A DNA stretch of 64,000 nucleotides from Brucella sp. BE17 (GCF_039545455.1 NZ_CP154467.1:310001-374000); one strand, 5' to 3'; numbered from the stretch's first letter, positions 1-10,598 are shown. Translations and numbers: made by a program. Notes: generated by a model from the sequence alone, not told the origin.

Positions 1-607
1 TACCCAGACGGCTTCCCGCAAGTTTTTGGGTTATCTTACCACACGCTTCGATGAGCCGAGCGTAATTTTCAACAGAGTTTATGAAACGACGCTGACCATC
101 GCTGGGAACACCGCCACCAAAACCGGATTGCGCATAGAAAACGGGGAGGAGGGTCAGCGAAATTCCGGTGCAACTCGCGGCTGCTGCGATGCGCTCGGCA
201 TGTTCGGCGATGTTGGCGTAGTGCTGTCCATCCCTGTCGTGGTGCAGATAGTGAAACTCGCCAACGCGTGTATAACCAGCCTCAAGCATTTCCATGTAGA
301 GTTGCGCGGCGACGGCCTCAAGTTGTTCTGGCTGGAAGGTGAGCGCAAATTTGTACATGATGGTACGCCAGCTCCAGAAACTGTCGCTGGCTGGGCCACG
401 GACCTCTGCCAATCCGGCCATTGCGCGTTGAAAAGCGTGACTGTGCAGGTTTCCCGTTCCGGGAATAATCAACTCGTGACGCTCATCCTGGACCTGCGGG
501 GAGGCGCCGATTTGCAGGCTTTTTATCGTGCCTTCATCCATGACGATGCGCACGTCCTTTTCGCAACCCGTTTTGAGCAGCGCAACTTTCGCAAATATGC
601 TCGTCAT
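1..607 (-). CDS. hutF: Formimidoylglutamate deiminase HutF (N-terminal 202 codons; runs off window)
   Basis: Translating the minus strand from the ATG at 607-605 gives an uninterrupted frame to the window edge. It carries the amidohydrolase metal-binding stretch GTGNLHSHAFQRAMAG near residues 50-65, followed by a long aligned N-terminal half typical of HutF. HutF converts N-formimino-L-glutamate to N-formyl-L-glutamate and ammonia, the step that feeds HutG in the five-step histidine pathway. An excellent ribosome site (GGAGGTGAAA) sits directly before the ATG. The gene is divergent from hutI, and the 122-bp gap holds a HutC-like palindrome. The C-terminal half is outside the window. The open frame on the opposite strand here is a shadow. 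Confidence 0.93.
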   Translation of the reverse strand, partial: MTSIFAKVALLKTGCEKDVRIVMDEGTIKSLQIGASPQVQDERHELIIPGTGNLHSHAFQRAMAGLAEVRGPASDSFWSWRTIMYKFALTFQPEQLEAVAAQLYMEMLEAGYTRVGEFHYLHHDRDGQHYANIAEHAERIAAAASCTGISLTLLPVFYAQSGFGGGVPSDGQRRFINSVENYARLIEACGKITQKLAGSRLG

Positions 608-677
608 TTTCACCTCCATACATCCCTATTGTCCAAGGGTCGGTTTTACCAAAAAATTATCTTGCCATTGTTTTATT

Positions 678-689
678 ATGTATATACAT
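678..689. promoter_or_regulatory. HutC-type operator palindrome in hutF/hutI divergent promoter
   Basis: ATGTATATACAT is a perfect 12-bp palindrome in the 122-bp gap between hutF and hutI. GntR/HutC-family repressors of hut genes bind sites with a TGTATATACA-like core, so this is the likely urocanate-responsive operator. The repressor gene itself is not in the window. The match to the family site is from memory; the palindrome is directly visible. Confidence 0.6.
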
Positions 690-729
690 GTTTTGCCTTG
701 AGGGAAGAGGAAAATAGGGAACGGGTTAA

Positions 730-1953
730 ATGGCTGCTTCAGATGCAACCGTCTTTAGGAACTGTAAGATCGCAACTCTTAGCGGCAAGGGTGACGCACT
801 TGGTTGCATCAACGATGGAGCCATTCTCATCGAGGCGGGGCGCATCGCTTTTGCGGGGCCTGCCGAAAAGCTGACGTCCAAGGTCGCTTCTGCAGAAATA
901 TTGGATTTGGAGGGGCGCTGGGTAACGCCCGGCTTGATCGATTGCCATACCCATATTGTGTATGGTGGAAACCGCGCCCGCGAATTCGAGATGCGCCTTG
1001 CGGGGGCGACTTACGAAGAAGTGGCCAGAGCGGGTGGCGGTATTGTCTCTTCGGTGAACGCGACCAATGCATTATCCGTCGAGGAACTGGTGAACGCTAC
1101 CCTGCCGCGCCTGGATACGCTGCTGGCAGAAGGTGTGACGACCATCGAAATCAAGTCGGGCTACGGTCTTTGCGTCGAAGGCGAACTCAAGATGCTTCGC
1201 GCGGCGCGAAAACTCGAGCAGATGCGTCCGGTCCGTGTCGTTACCTCCTACCTTGCCGCACATTCGACACCCGTCGAATACAGGGGCCGCAACGGCGATT
1301 ACATCAATGATGTTGTCCTTCCCGGTCTTCAGGCGGCATATGCGGAAGGGCTGGTGGATGCCGTAGACGGTTTTTGCGAAGGCATAGCTTTTTCCACTGA
1401 TGAGATCGGCAGCGTTTTCAACGCAGCCAGGACGCTTGGTGTGCCCGTAAAACTCCATGCCGAGCAGCTTTCCAATCTCGGGGGCGCGAAACTCGCTGCT
1501 TCCTATGGTGCACTTTCGGCGGATCACCTGGAATATCTCGACGCACAGGGCGTAAACGCCATGGCAAAATCCGGTACTGTCGCCGTTTTGCTGCCGGGTG
1601 CCTTTTACGCGATCAACGAGAAACAGAAACCGCCGGTGCACCTCCTGCGTGAAGCCGGCGTTCCTATGGCAGTTGCCACAGATTGCAATCCGGGAACCTC
1701 ACCGCTTACCTCGCTGCTTTTGGCGATGAATATGTCCGCCACTTTATTCAGGTTGACAGTCGATGAATGTATCGCCGCGACGACCCGTGAGGCAGCAAGG
1801 GCGCTTGGATTGCTTGGCGAAACGGGGACTATCGAGGAAGGCAAGTCGGCAGATCTTGCGATCTGGGACGTCGAAACGCTTGCAGAGCTCGTTTACCGCA
1901 TTGGTTTCAATCCACTGCACGCACATTACTTCAAGGGACAAAGGATTGCATAA
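730..1953 (+). CDS. hutI: Imidazolonepropionase HutI
   Basis: 407 residues, the usual length for imidazolonepropionase, which hydrolyses 4-imidazolone-5-propionate to N-formimino-L-glutamate in the cytoplasm. The amidohydrolase metal motif DCHTH lies at residues 71-75 (His73 and His75), and later family motifs KLHAEQLSN and [10 protein letters not shown] are present. First gene of hutIHGUD. Its TAA overlaps the hutH ATG by one base (TAATG), so the two are translationally coupled. Regulation is presumably from the HutC-like palindrome at 678-689. Confidence 0.96.
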   Translation: MAASDATVFRNCKIATLSGKGDALGCINDGAILIEAGRIAFAGPAEKLTSKVASAEILDLEGRWVTPGLIDCHTHIVYGGNRAREFEMRLAGATYEEVARAGGGIVSSVNATNALSVEELVNATLPRLDTLLAEGVTTIEIKSGYGLCVEGELKMLRAARKLEQMRPVRVVTSYLAAHSTPVEYRGRNGDYINDVVLPGLQAAYAEGLVDAVDGFCEGIAFSTDEIGSVFNAARTLGVPVKLHAEQLSNLGGAKLAASYGALSADHLEYLDAQGVNAMAKSGTVAVLLPGAFYAINEKQKPPVHLLREAGVPMAVATDCNPGTSPLTSLLLAMNMSATLFRLTVDECIAATTREAARALGLLGETGTIEEGKSADLAIWDVETLAELVYRIGFNPLHAHYFKGQRIA

Positions 1954-3488
1954 TGACCGTTACGCTCATTCCAGGTAAGGTAACGCTCGCGCAGCTCCAG
2001 ACTATCTACTGGAACGATGAGCCCGCTGTCCTCGACAAAAGTGCGGATGCTGCCATCAACAACGGTGCGGCCCGCATCGCAGAAATCGCGCGCGGCAATG
2101 CTCCCGTTTATGGAATCAACACAGGCTTTGGCAAACTTGCATCCATCAAGATTGATGCAGGAGATGTCGCTACACTTCAGCGCAATCTGATCCTGTCGCA
2201 TTGCTGTGGTGTAGGCGCGCCGCTCACCGAGAGTGTCGTGCGGCTCATCATGGCGCTCAAGCTTATTTCGCTAGGGCGGGGTGCGTCGGGCGTTCGTATT
2301 GAACTCGTCCGTCTCATCGAGGGAATGCTTGAAAAGGGTGTAACCCCGCTGATCCCTGAAAAGGGCTCGGTGGGCGCCTCTGGCGATCTGGCTCCGTTGG
2401 CCCATATGGCTGCTGTGATGATGGGGGAAGCAGAAGCCTTTTTTGGCGGTGAACGTCTTTCCGGCGCTGCTGCCCTTGAAAAGGCGGGCCTGAAGCCGGT
2501 TGTGCTTGCCGCCAAGGAAGGACTGGCACTCATCAACGGCACACAGACCTCGACGGCTTTGGCACTGGCTGGCCTATTCCGGGCTCATCGCGCTGCGCAA
2601 GCGGCGCTTCTCACCGGCGCTCTTTCCACCGATGCTGCGATGGGCTCGTCTGCACCATTTCACCCGGACATTCACACCCTTCGCGGCCACAAAGGCCAGA
2701 TCGATGCGGGCGCGGCATTGCGTGATCTTCTTGAAGGGTCGGCCATACGCCACAGCCATATCGAGGGCGATGAGCGGGTCCAGGATCCTTACTGCATTCG
2801 TTGCCAACCTCAGGTCGATGGGGCGTGCCTCGATATTCTGCGTTCGGTCGCCCGCACGCTAGAGATCGAGGCCAATGCAGTCACGGACAATCCACTCGTT
2901 TTGTCTGATGGCCAAGTGGTATCCGGCGGCAATTTTCATGCCGAGCCGGTAGCGTTCGCCGCCGATCAGATCGCGCTTGCCGTCTGCGAAATCGGCGCTA
3001 TCGCCCAGCGTCGCATTGCGCTGCTGGTCGATCCCTCCCTGTCCTATGGGCTGCCCGCCTTCCTGTCTAAGAAGCCGGGGCTTAATTCCGGCCTGATGAT
3101 CGCCGAGGTGACATCAGCAGCACTGATGTCGGAAAACAAGCAGATGGCACATCCAGCTTCCATCGACTCTACACCGACCTCTGCCAATCAGGAGGATCAT
3201 GTGTCTATGGCATGCCACGGTGCGCGCCGTTTGTTGCCGATGACCGAGAACCTTTTCTCAATCCTTGGCATTGAGGCTCTTTGTGCCGTTCAGGGCGTCG
3301 AGTTGCGCGGCCCGCTCAAGACAAGCCCGGAGCTTCAAAAGGCGATTTCCGCATTGCGCTCAGTCGTTCCTGCGCTGGAAGAAGACCGTTATATGGCCCC
3401 TGATATTGAGGCGGCATCTCAGCTGATCGCGAATGGAGATCTGATTGCATCCGTTTGCACTGGCATCCTGCCAGAGCTTGAGGCCTGA
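1953..3488 (+). CDS. hutH: Histidine ammonia-lyase HutH
   Basis: 511 residues. Deaminates L-histidine to trans-urocanate, the entry step of the pathway. The Ala142-Ser143-Gly144 triad inside [15 protein letters not shown] forms the MIO electrophile, at the same numbering as the well studied Pseudomonas enzyme. N-terminal VYGINTGFG and C-terminal [11 protein letters not shown] are further hallmark motifs. The start ATG overlaps the hutI stop by one base, and the stop is followed one base later by the hutG ATG. Confidence 0.97.
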   Translation: MTVTLIPGKVTLAQLQTIYWNDEPAVLDKSADAAINNGAARIAEIARGNAPVYGINTGFGKLASIKIDAGDVATLQRNLILSHCCGVGAPLTESVVRLIMALKLISLGRGASGVRIELVRLIEGMLEKGVTPLIPEKGSVGASGDLAPLAHMAAVMMGEAEAFFGGERLSGAAALEKAGLKPVVLAAKEGLALINGTQTSTALALAGLFRAHRAAQAALLTGALSTDAAMGSSAPFHPDIHTLRGHKGQIDAGAALRDLLEGSAIRHSHIEGDERVQDPYCIRCQPQVDGACLDILRSVARTLEIEANAVTDNPLVLSDGQVVSGGNFHAEPVAFAADQIALAVCEIGAIAQRRIALLVDPSLSYGLPAFLSKKPGLNSGLMIAEVTSAALMSENKQMAHPASIDSTPTSANQEDHVSMACHGARRLLPMTENLFSILGIEALCAVQGVELRGPLKTSPELQKAISALRSVVPALEEDRYMAPDIEAASQLIANGDLIASVCTGILPELEA

Positions 3489-3489
3489 C

Positions 3490-4284
3490 ATGACGGTCTT
3501 CGAAACGCATCAGGGGACCTCACCCGTCATTCTTGCTTTCCCGCATACGGGCACGCAAGTCCCGGCTGATATATGGGAACGCCTGAACGATAACGGACGT
3601 TTGTTGGCAGACACAGACTGGCACATAGAGCGTCTCTATGACGGTCTGCTGGCGAACGTAACGACAGTACGCGCCACATTCCACCGTTACGTTATCGACG
3701 CTAATCGCGATCCGCAAGGTATCAGCCTTTATCCCGGCCAGAATACAACGGGGCTGGTTCCCGAAACCGATTTCGATGGCAAGCCGATATGGAAGCAATC
3801 CCCGACCCAAGCCGATATTGACTGCCGTCTTGCCAATTTCCACGCACCCTACCATGAAGCTCTTGCCGCCGAGATCGAGCGGGTAAAAGACATCCACGGC
3901 GTTGCTATTCTTTACGACTGCCACTCCATCCGCTCCCGCATTCCCTTTCTCTTCGATGGTAGGTTGCCGGATTTCAACGTGGGCACCGATATGGGGCGCA
4001 CATGCGCGAAGGAGATCGAAACGGAGACGGTCGAGGTCTGTGCCGGGGCGGCTCACTATACCAGCATCCTTAACGGTCGCTTCAAGGGCGGCTGGACAAC
4101 GCGCCACTATGGCAGGCCGGAAACCGGCGTGCATGCCATCCAGATGGAACTGGCGCAGTCGAGCCATCTTGCGACAGAAGCACCGCCCTTCGCGCTTGAT
4201 GCAGAAAAAGCCGCAAGTTTGCGTATTCACCTGAAAGATATCCTGCGCCGTATTGAGGCGCTTGCCTTCACGCTTAAACGCTGA
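3490..4284 (+). CDS. hutG: N-formylglutamate deformylase HutG
   Basis: 264 residues from the ATG at 3490, one base after the hutH stop. A longer in-frame start at 3445 would lie inside hutH and is not preferred. Belongs to the N-formylglutamate amidohydrolase family, which hydrolyses formylglutamate to glutamate and formate. Visible family motifs are FPHTGTQVP, DTDWHIERLYD, YVIDANRDP and YDCHSIRS, whose His and Asp residues suit metal binding. Together with HutF it defines the formylglutamate branch, as opposed to the one-step formiminoglutamase route. Confidence 0.94.
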   Translation: MTVFETHQGTSPVILAFPHTGTQVPADIWERLNDNGRLLADTDWHIERLYDGLLANVTTVRATFHRYVIDANRDPQGISLYPGQNTTGLVPETDFDGKPIWKQSPTQADIDCRLANFHAPYHEALAAEIERVKDIHGVAILYDCHSIRSRIPFLFDGRLPDFNVGTDMGRTCAKEIETETVEVCAGAAHYTSILNGRFKGGWTTRHYGRPETGVHAIQMELAQSSHLATEAPPFALDAEKAASLRIHLKDILRRIEALAFTLKR

Positions 4285-4299
4285 TCCGGAGAACCAGCC

Positions 4300-5976
4300 A
4301 TGACCGATAATCCTCGCCATAATGTTCGCGAAATCCGCGCTGCTACCGGAACGGAACTGACCGCAAAGAGCTGGCTGACCGAAGCACCGTTGCGCATGCT
4401 AATGAATAATCTTGATCCTGACGTCGCGGAGAACCCGCACGAACTGGTCGTCTATGGCGGCATCGGTCGCGCCGCTCGCACCTGGGCCGATTTCGATAAA
4501 ATAGCTGCTTCGCTACGCGATCTTGAGGAAGACGAGACTCTGGTTGTCCAGTCCGGCAAGCCGGTCGGTATTTTCCGCACGCACAAGGGTGCCCCCCGCG
4601 TACTTATCGCCAATTCGAACCTCGTGCCGCATTGGGCCACCTGGGATCATTTTAATGAATTGGATAAAAAAGGCCTCGCCATGTACGGCCAGATGACGGC
4701 TGGATCGTGGATTTATATTGGTTCGCAGGGGATTGTGCAGGGCACCTACGAAACATTCGTAGAAGCCGGTCGCCAGCATTATAATGGTGACCTTACCGGC
4801 AAATGGGTGCTGACAGGCGGTCTGGGCGGCATGGGGGGGGCTCAACCGCTTGCGGCCGTCATGGCCGGTGCATGCTGCCTCGCCGTCGAGTGCAATCCTG
4901 ACTCCATCGATTTCCGCCTGCGCACCCGTTACGTCGATGCCAGGGCTGAAACCCTCGATGAAGCCATGGAGATGATCGAACGGTGGACGAAAGCTGGTGA
5001 GGCAAAATCGGTGGGTCTGCTGGGCAATTGCGCCGAAATACTGCCCGAGATGGTCCGTCGCGATATCCGCCCTGACATGGTGACGGACCAGACCTCTGCG
5101 CACGATCCGATCAACGGCTATCTGCCGAAGGGCTGGACCATGGCCGAATGGAAGGCAAAACGTGAAAGCGATCCGAAAGCGGTCGAAAAAGCCGCCCGTG
5201 CCTCCATGCGCGAGCATGTCGAAGCGATGATCGCCTTTCAGGAGATGGGCATTCCGACCTTCGATTACGGCAACAACATCCGGCAGGTCGCGAAGGACGA
5301 AGGTCTTGATAATGCGTTCGCCTTTCCCGGCTTCGTACCGGCCTATATTCGCCCGCTGTTCTGCAGGGGCATCGGACCGTTCCGCTGGGTGGCTCTCTCG
5401 GGTGATCCCGAAGACATCTACAAGACCGATGCCAAGGTAAAGGAACTGCTGCCCGATAATAAGCATCTGCACAACTGGCTGGACATGGCCAAGGACCGCA
5501 TCTCTTTCCAGGGGCTGCCAGCACGCATCTGTTGGGTCGGCTTGGGCGATCGCCACCGACTTGGCCTCGCTTTCAACGAAATGGTGAAGAACGGCGAGTT
5601 GAAGGCACCAATCGTCATCGGTCGCGACCATCTCGACTCGGGATCCGTCGCCTCGCCCAATCGTGAGACGGAAGCGATGAAGGATGGCTCCGACGCGGTG
5701 TCCGATTGGCCGCTGCTCAACGCGCTGCTTAACACAGCTTCCGGCGCGACCTGGGTTTCGCTCCACCATGGTGGGGGCGTCGGCATGGGCTTCTCGCAGC
5801 ATTCTGGCGTGGTCATCTGCTGCGACGGCACAGATGATGCAGCTGAGCGCATCGGCCGCGTCTTGTGGAACGATCCCGCGACAGGTGTGATGCGCCACGC
5901 CGATGCGGGATATGACATCGCTATGGAATGCGCCAAGGAGAAGGGCCTGCGCCTGCCGGGTATCCTAGGCAACTGA
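4300..5976 (+). CDS. hutU: Urocanate hydratase HutU
   Basis: 558 residues. Converts urocanate to imidazolonepropionate using tightly bound NAD+ as an electrophile. A glycine-rich NAD-binding stretch [18 protein letters not shown] lies near residues 170-190, and the essential-cysteine motif [12 protein letters not shown] is present with Cys411. It sits 15 bp after hutG with a GGAGAA ribosome site. A strong hairpin follows the stop, before hutD. Confidence 0.97.
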   Translation: MTDNPRHNVREIRAATGTELTAKSWLTEAPLRMLMNNLDPDVAENPHELVVYGGIGRAARTWADFDKIAASLRDLEEDETLVVQSGKPVGIFRTHKGAPRVLIANSNLVPHWATWDHFNELDKKGLAMYGQMTAGSWIYIGSQGIVQGTYETFVEAGRQHYNGDLTGKWVLTGGLGGMGGAQPLAAVMAGACCLAVECNPDSIDFRLRTRYVDARAETLDEAMEMIERWTKAGEAKSVGLLGNCAEILPEMVRRDIRPDMVTDQTSAHDPINGYLPKGWTMAEWKAKRESDPKAVEKAARASMREHVEAMIAFQEMGIPTFDYGNNIRQVAKDEGLDNAFAFPGFVPAYIRPLFCRGIGPFRWVALSGDPEDIYKTDAKVKELLPDNKHLHNWLDMAKDRISFQGLPARICWVGLGDRHRLGLAFNEMVKNGELKAPIVIGRDHLDSGSVASPNRETEAMKDGSDAVSDWPLLNALLNTASGATWVSLHHGGGVGMGFSQHSGVVICCDGTDDAAERIGRVLWNDPATGVMRHADAGYDIAMECAKEKGLRLPGILGN

Positions 5977-5985
5977 TGCGTTGTT

Positions 5986-6010
5986 GAGGGCTTTCTCAGT
6001 GAAAGCCCTC
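5986..6010 (+). terminator. Perfect hairpin between hutU and hutD (attenuator or RNA-end protector)
   Basis: A 10-bp perfect inverted repeat GAGGGCTTTC / GAAAGCCCTC with a 5-base loop (TCAGT). No U-run follows, so it is not a textbook terminator. It may reduce read-through into hutD or protect the hutIHGU transcript end. Confidence 0.5.
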
Positions 6011-6032
6011 CCTTCGTCGATGGGAGAATAAT

Positions 6033-6608
6033 GTGCGCTTTTTGCGGCATGAACATCACAAAATCGTACCCTGGAAGAACGGTGCCGGGGTGACGAGGGA
6101 ACTCGCGCTTCATGAAGACGAAGCATTGCACTCCGATTTTCTGTGGCGCATCAGTATTGCTACCGTGGACAGAGACGGGCCGTTTTCAACCTTTTCATCT
6201 ATCGACCGGACCATCGCCGTCTTGCGAGGCGAGGGGATGATACTTGAAAGTCCAAGTCAGCGCGTGACAATGTCGTCGGGCGGTGCCCCGTTTTGTTTTG
6301 ATGGCGAGACCCCTATCGTGGCGATCATCATCAATGGCGAAACGACTGATCTGAATGCAATGACCCGACGCGGTTTTTTTACCCACTCGATGGATCGCCT
6401 GACATTTTCACACACGGTTGCCATTGACGGTGAGAGCGATGAAACTGTTGTTGTTTTCAATTCGAGTATAAGAGCCAAGACTGCACAGGGGCACTTCAAT
6501 GCTCGCCCCTTTGACGTCATACTCGGCATCGGTCGGCACGAGCGGATTTACCTGTTTCCGGACGACCAAGCCGAGGTCTATATTATCCGGCTCTCAAAAA
6601 CAGAGTGA
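6033..6608 (+). CDS. hutD: HutD family protein
   Basis: 191 residues beginning at GTG 6033 with GGGAG upstream. The ATG two bases earlier is out of frame. The N-terminus RFLRHEHHKIVPWKNGAG is diagnostic of the HutD family, a small bicupin-like protein encoded in many hut operons. Its role is not enzymatic as far as known; it has been proposed to modulate Hut flux or urocanate level. It is last in the hut block and separated from hutU by the hairpin at 5986-6010, so its expression may be lower than that of the enzymes. Confidence 0.85.
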   Translation: MRFLRHEHHKIVPWKNGAGVTRELALHEDEALHSDFLWRISIATVDRDGPFSTFSSIDRTIAVLRGEGMILESPSQRVTMSSGGAPFCFDGETPIVAIIINGETTDLNAMTRRGFFTHSMDRLTFSHTVAIDGESDETVVVFNSSIRAKTAQGHFNARPFDVILGIGRHERIYLFPDDQAEVYIIRLSKTE

Positions 6609-6653
6609 AAGTTAGCCCAGGTTCGGAGTTCTGAGAAAAAGGGTAGCAAACCT

Positions 6654-6800
6654 GCCTCATGCTGTCCCATTACAGCAGCTGATGTCGTCTATACGTTCGG
6701 GCGAGCGGTGCGTGTCGACAAGGGTCCGGCATCTGTTCTGACCCAGTTCGGCAGTTATAAATACGACAATGATGCCCGCGCATGGCTCAAGGAAACAGTG
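6654..6800 (+). pseudogene. Decayed fragment of an oligopeptide-type ABC binding protein
   Basis: The frame running through 6669 reads ITAADVVYTFGRAVRVDKG followed by PASVLTQFG. This strongly resembles the conserved TAEDVVYSF-RAV--NK-PA-ILTQFG segment of family-5 extracellular solute-binding proteins (DppA/OppA type). No start, signal peptide or remaining domain is present, and the similarity fades after about 6765. I read it as a remnant of a deleted gene. The assignment rests on motif memory, not a search. Confidence 0.45.
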
Positions 6801-7005
6801 TCTGAAAAAGCACAATACAACTTTTATTGTATAAATCCCTATCGCATTGTTCCTCTTCGTTGTATCAGCAAAACTGCATTGAACCGATGGGCATGTCGGT
6901 CGATGCAGTGGTGGCGGGGGCTGCATACAACTTAAGGCGACTCTGTCCCGACTCATATCTAGTTTCACGGGGGCCTGATTTTCAGGCAAAAGCAGAGGGC
7001 AATTC

Positions 7006-10000
7006 ATGTCAGTAATATCCAGAGATTTGACGCGCGTGTTGGGATCAACAGCGATAATCTTGGTACTTTCGAGTTCGGTGGCGTTGTCGGATGCTAGTTC
7101 ATATCGCTATGCTGAAGGTGGTAGCGATACTGTGACCGGAGAAACCTTCATGGCTATTTCCTCTGGCGGGAAATATGCTTGGGGTGCCTTGGTCTACAAT
7201 AATTCCACCGTCGATATTTCAAGTACTCAGATTATTACTATCGGTGCGAAAGCACACGGTATTCAGGTCGGCCAGTCCGGTGGCTCCAAAGCGACGGGTA
7301 CCGACGGGTCGGTGATCAACTTATCGGATGTTACGGTTATAGTCGGGCCGGACGGCGACAGCGGTAACGGCTCTTATGGCCTGCATGCTGTAGACGGCGG
7401 CACCATCAATGGCTCTGTCACTATTACGACTGGCGGCGCAAACAATTTCGGTGCATTTGCCGAGAGCTTCTCGAAGATCAACATCTCGAACTCAGCCATT
7501 ACAACAGGCGGTCAAAAAGCCTTTGGAGTTATTGCAAACAACGACCTCGGCACTGATGCAGGAAGCATCACAGCTGAAAATGTAAAAATCACTACAGGCG
7601 GGAATAATGCTTCGGGTGCCTATGTTGACAATGGCGGCACCATATCACTGACCAACAGCACTATCGAAACGGGCGGAGAGTCCGCGCATGGTGTCGAGGC
7701 CAGGTCGGCAGGTGTCATTACCTTGAACGGTGGATCAATCACCACGTCGGGTAAGGGTGCCCGCGGTGTTAACGCGGATGCAGCAACCGTTGTTCTAAAT
7801 GATGTAAAGATCACCACCAAGCACGCTGAGCGTTTTGCGGAAGGCGTTCAGTCTCAAAATGGTGCGAAGGTTACACTCAACAAGGGAAGCATCACCACTT
7901 CGGGTGCGCGCGGATATGGCTTGATTGCCAGCAATGGCGGTACCATTACCAGCAGCGCAGATATCACCACAAATGGTGATGCGGCGCACGGTGTGCAGGC
8001 GGGTGCTTTTGGCAATGCAAGCTCCAACGGTGCCACCGCAGGTACAATCAAGCTGACAGGCGGCACCATCACGATCAACGCCCTCAATGGGCAGGGGTGG
8101 GGCTCTGCGCTTCACGCCGTAGATAAAAGCGCCATTGAAGCTCAGAATATCAGCGTTATCAGCAAATCTTATGGTGCGATTGCTGAGTCGGGTTCAAAAA
8201 TCACGATCAGCGATTCCTCGGTCACGACGTCTGGTAAGGGTAACTCCGCGTTAATCGCCAATAATGACCATCTGAAGAATGAACTTATCGAAGCTGTTGG
8301 GGGTAAACTCTCCGCAACGAACACCACTGTTATTACTTCTGGTAATAACGCAGCAGGTGCTTCGGCAGAATATGGCGGCGCGATTACGCTCGTTGGTGGT
8401 CGCATTACCACTACCGGTCGGGATGCTTCTGCCTTGCAGATCATCAATTCTGGCACCATTACTGCGACCGGCACGACCCTTGCCTCCGCCAACGCCGCAA
8501 CGGTCGATGTTGATTTCAATCGGGGCGGTGCTAACGCGAGCGTAACGCTTGGCAGCGGCACTGTTGCGACGCAGAACAACGGCACCCTTTTGCGAGTCAA
8601 CCGTTCGGAAGCAGGTGGTGATGGCGTTGTTCAGTTCACTCTGGGAGCCGGTTCGACCAGCCAGGGCGACATTCTTGATGAAGGTGTCAAAACAACCGGC
8701 GGCACCGATGTGACGCTGCAGGATGGGGCAAGCTGGACTGGCTTGCTGCACGGGGTCCGCAATTTCTCCGGCTCCCAGGGAGGCCGTGTCGCGTTCGACG
8801 GTGTGGCAGATATCGCTGGCGATCTAAATGGCGTGGGCACCCGCTATGTTTTCAGCGATCTGGGTGGCACTATTGGCGGTGACGTCAACCTTACGAGCGG
8901 GTCTTCGACCGCCGGCGGCACGATCGGTAATCGTATTATTGTTCTGGGCAACATGTCTGTCTACACAAACTCGGTTTTGGGCGGCAATTGGTTTATTCAC
9001 GGCGATTTGCAGTCAGACGGTATTGTTTCGCCGGGCAATTCCATCGGCGTTGTAACGGTTGGAGGTGATGCAACCTTTGGCGCGGATTCTGTTTATGACG
9101 TGGAGGTTGCAGGCGACGGCACCAGTGATCGTATCAACGTGACTGGGGCAGCCAATCTGAAGGGCGGGCAGGTTCACGTTTACGCGCTCGATACCAAGGT
9201 CAGCTACCAGGACGGCCAGAGATACACGATCCTGACGGCAGGCGAGGGTATCAATGGTGAATTTGCTCCGGCTGTTTCTGAATCGGTCTTTTTGACTGCA
9301 GCGCTTGATCATCAGGCCAATCAGGTTGATCTGACGATTGGCGTGAAAGCTGATCCAGTTAATCCGGGAAACCCGGTCGTATTTGAAAAGGTGGCCGACA
9401 CAGCAAACCAGAGAGCCACCGCTCGCGCACTGGATAGCCTGGAACAGAGCGGTTCTTCGCTTGAGCTTTACAATTCTGTTCTCTTCCTCACCGATGAAAA
9501 TGAAGCCCGTAGTGCATTCACCCAGCTTTCGGGCGATACTCACGCTTCGATCAAGACAGGTCTTATCGATACGGCCAATTTGACGGCCGATACCATCAAC
9601 AACCGTCTGCGTGCAGCCTTTGCAGGTGTGGCAGCCAAGGATGCGCCGGTTCTTTCCTTCTCGCAGTCACCGAAGGGCAGCGCGCCGCAGCCATTCGACG
9701 CGGTCGCGCCGGTTTCTTCGGAATATTCCGTCTGGGCTTCGGGCTTTGGTTCGTGGATCGACCGTGACGGCAATGCCAATACGGGTGGTCTGAAGACCTC
9801 GACGGGCGGCTTCCTGTCGGGTGTCGACGTCGGCGTTGCTTCGGGATGGCGTCTTGGCGTCGTCGGCGGCTATAGCCAGACCGATCTCGACGCGAAGGGG
9901 CGTTATGCGTCGGCGTCGAGCGACAACTGGCATCTGGGTATCTATGGTGGCAACCAGTGGGGTCCGATCGGTCTGCGTGCCGGTCTTGTCCACACCTGGA

Positions 10001-10542
10001 ACAACATCGACTCGTCGCGCTCGGTCGCTTACTCCGGTTTCAGCGACACGCTTGATGCCGATTATGATGCCCGCACGCTGCAGGCCTTTGGTGAACTGGG
10101 TTATCGCATCGATACGGCATCGGCTTCCTTCGAGCCTTTCGCCAATCTGTCGCATGTGCGTCTTCGTACTGACGGGTTTACCGAAAACGGCGGTGCGGCA
10201 GCCCTTTCCGTCGACAGTGAAACCACCAACACAACGTTCACGACGCTGGGTTTGCGGGCGTCCGCACCGCTTACTCTGGGCACGACAACTGCCAATGTGA
10301 AGGGAACGCTGGGCTGGCGTCATGCTTATGGCGATATCACACCGGAATCGACACAGTTCTTTGCAGGCAGCAATGCGTTTACGGTTGAAGGTGTTGCAAT
10401 TGCCAAGGATGCGGCACTGGTTGAGGCTGGGTTCGATCTCGCCATTACCGAAAGCGCTACATTCGGCGTGAGTTATGTTGGCCAGTTCGGCGACGGAACC
10501 ACCCAGAACGGCTTCAATGCATCGCTGAGCGTCAAGTTCTAG
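7006..10542 (+). CDS. Type Va autotransporter with beta-helix passenger
   Basis: 1178 residues. A signal peptide covers roughly residues 1-30. A Thr/Gly/Ser-rich passenger follows, built from about 25-residue repeats of the form TLxxGxITTSGxxAxGVxA (clearest at residues 210-330), as expected of a right-handed beta-helix. An autotransporter barrel begins near residue 906 (YSVWASGFGSW) and ends in SVKF with the terminal Phe needed for BAM-dependent assembly. Such proteins act as surface adhesins in Brucellaceae. Residues 123-224 and 367-471 are clearly related, indicating an internal duplication. AGAGGG precedes the ATG. The gene is monocistronic, closed by the terminator at 10563-10598. Confidence 0.92.
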   Translation: MSVISRDLTRVLGSTAIILVLSSSVALSDASSYRYAEGGSDTVTGETFMAISSGGKYAWGALVYNNSTVDISSTQIITIGAKAHGIQVGQSGGSKATGTDGSVINLSDVTVIVGPDGDSGNGSYGLHAVDGGTINGSVTITTGGANNFGAFAESFSKINISNSAITTGGQKAFGVIANNDLGTDAGSITAENVKITTGGNNASGAYVDNGGTISLTNSTIETGGESAHGVEARSAGVITLNGGSITTSGKGARGVNADAATVVLNDVKITTKHAERFAEGVQSQNGAKVTLNKGSITTSGARGYGLIASNGGTITSSADITTNGDAAHGVQAGAFGNASSNGATAGTIKLTGGTITINALNGQGWGSALHAVDKSAIEAQNISVISKSYGAIAESGSKITISDSSVTTSGKGNSALIANNDHLKNELIEAVGGKLSATNTTVITSGNNAAGASAEYGGAITLVGGRITTTGRDASALQIINSGTITATGTTLASANAATVDVDFNRGGANASVTLGSGTVATQNNGTLLRVNRSEAGGDGVVQFTLGAGSTSQGDILDEGVKTTGGTDVTLQDGASWTGLLHGVRNFSGSQGGRVAFDGVADIAGDLNGVGTRYVFSDLGGTIGGDVNLTSGSSTAGGTIGNRIIVLGNMSVYTNSVLGGNWFIHGDLQSDGIVSPGNSIGVVTVGGDATFGADSVYDVEVAGDGTSDRINVTGAANLKGGQVHVYALDTKVSYQDGQRYTILTAGEGINGEFAPAVSESVFLTAALDHQANQVDLTIGVKADPVNPGNPVVFEKVADTANQRATARALDSLEQSGSSLELYNSVLFLTDENEARSAFTQLSGDTHASIKTGLIDTANLTADTINNRLRAAFAGVAAKDAPVLSFSQSPKGSAPQPFDAVAPVSSEYSVWASGFGSWIDRDGNANTGGLKTSTGGFLSGVDVGVASGWRLGVVGGYSQTDLDAKGRYASASSDNWHLGIYGGNQWGPIGLRAGLVHTWNNIDSSRSVAYSGFSDTLDADYDARTLQAFGELGYRIDTASASFEPFANLSHVRLRTDGFTENGGAAALSVDSETTNTTFTTLGLRASAPLTLGTTTANVKGTLGWRHAYGDITPESTQFFAGSNAFTVEGVAIAKDAALVEAGFDLAITESATFGVSYVGQFGDGTTQNGFNASLSVKF

Positions 10543-10562
10543 AGCATTTGAGCCTGAAACAT

Positions 10563-10598
10563 AAAGCTGCCCGGCCTCGCGCCCGGGCAGCTTTTTTT
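10563..10598 (+). terminator. Rho-independent terminator after autotransporter
   Basis: GC-rich stem AAGCTGCCCGG / CCGGGCAGCTT around an 8-base loop, continuing into a run of seven Ts. Confidence 0.9.

Noticed and set aside
26..874. Plus-strand 282-codon open frame at the window start
   Set aside because: It is antisense to hutF and runs into hutI. The minus-strand frame carries the HutF motif and a strong ribosome site.
4513..5898. Minus-strand 461-codon open frame inside hutU
   Set aside because: Antisense shadow of a GC-rich conserved gene, with no family features and no ribosome site.
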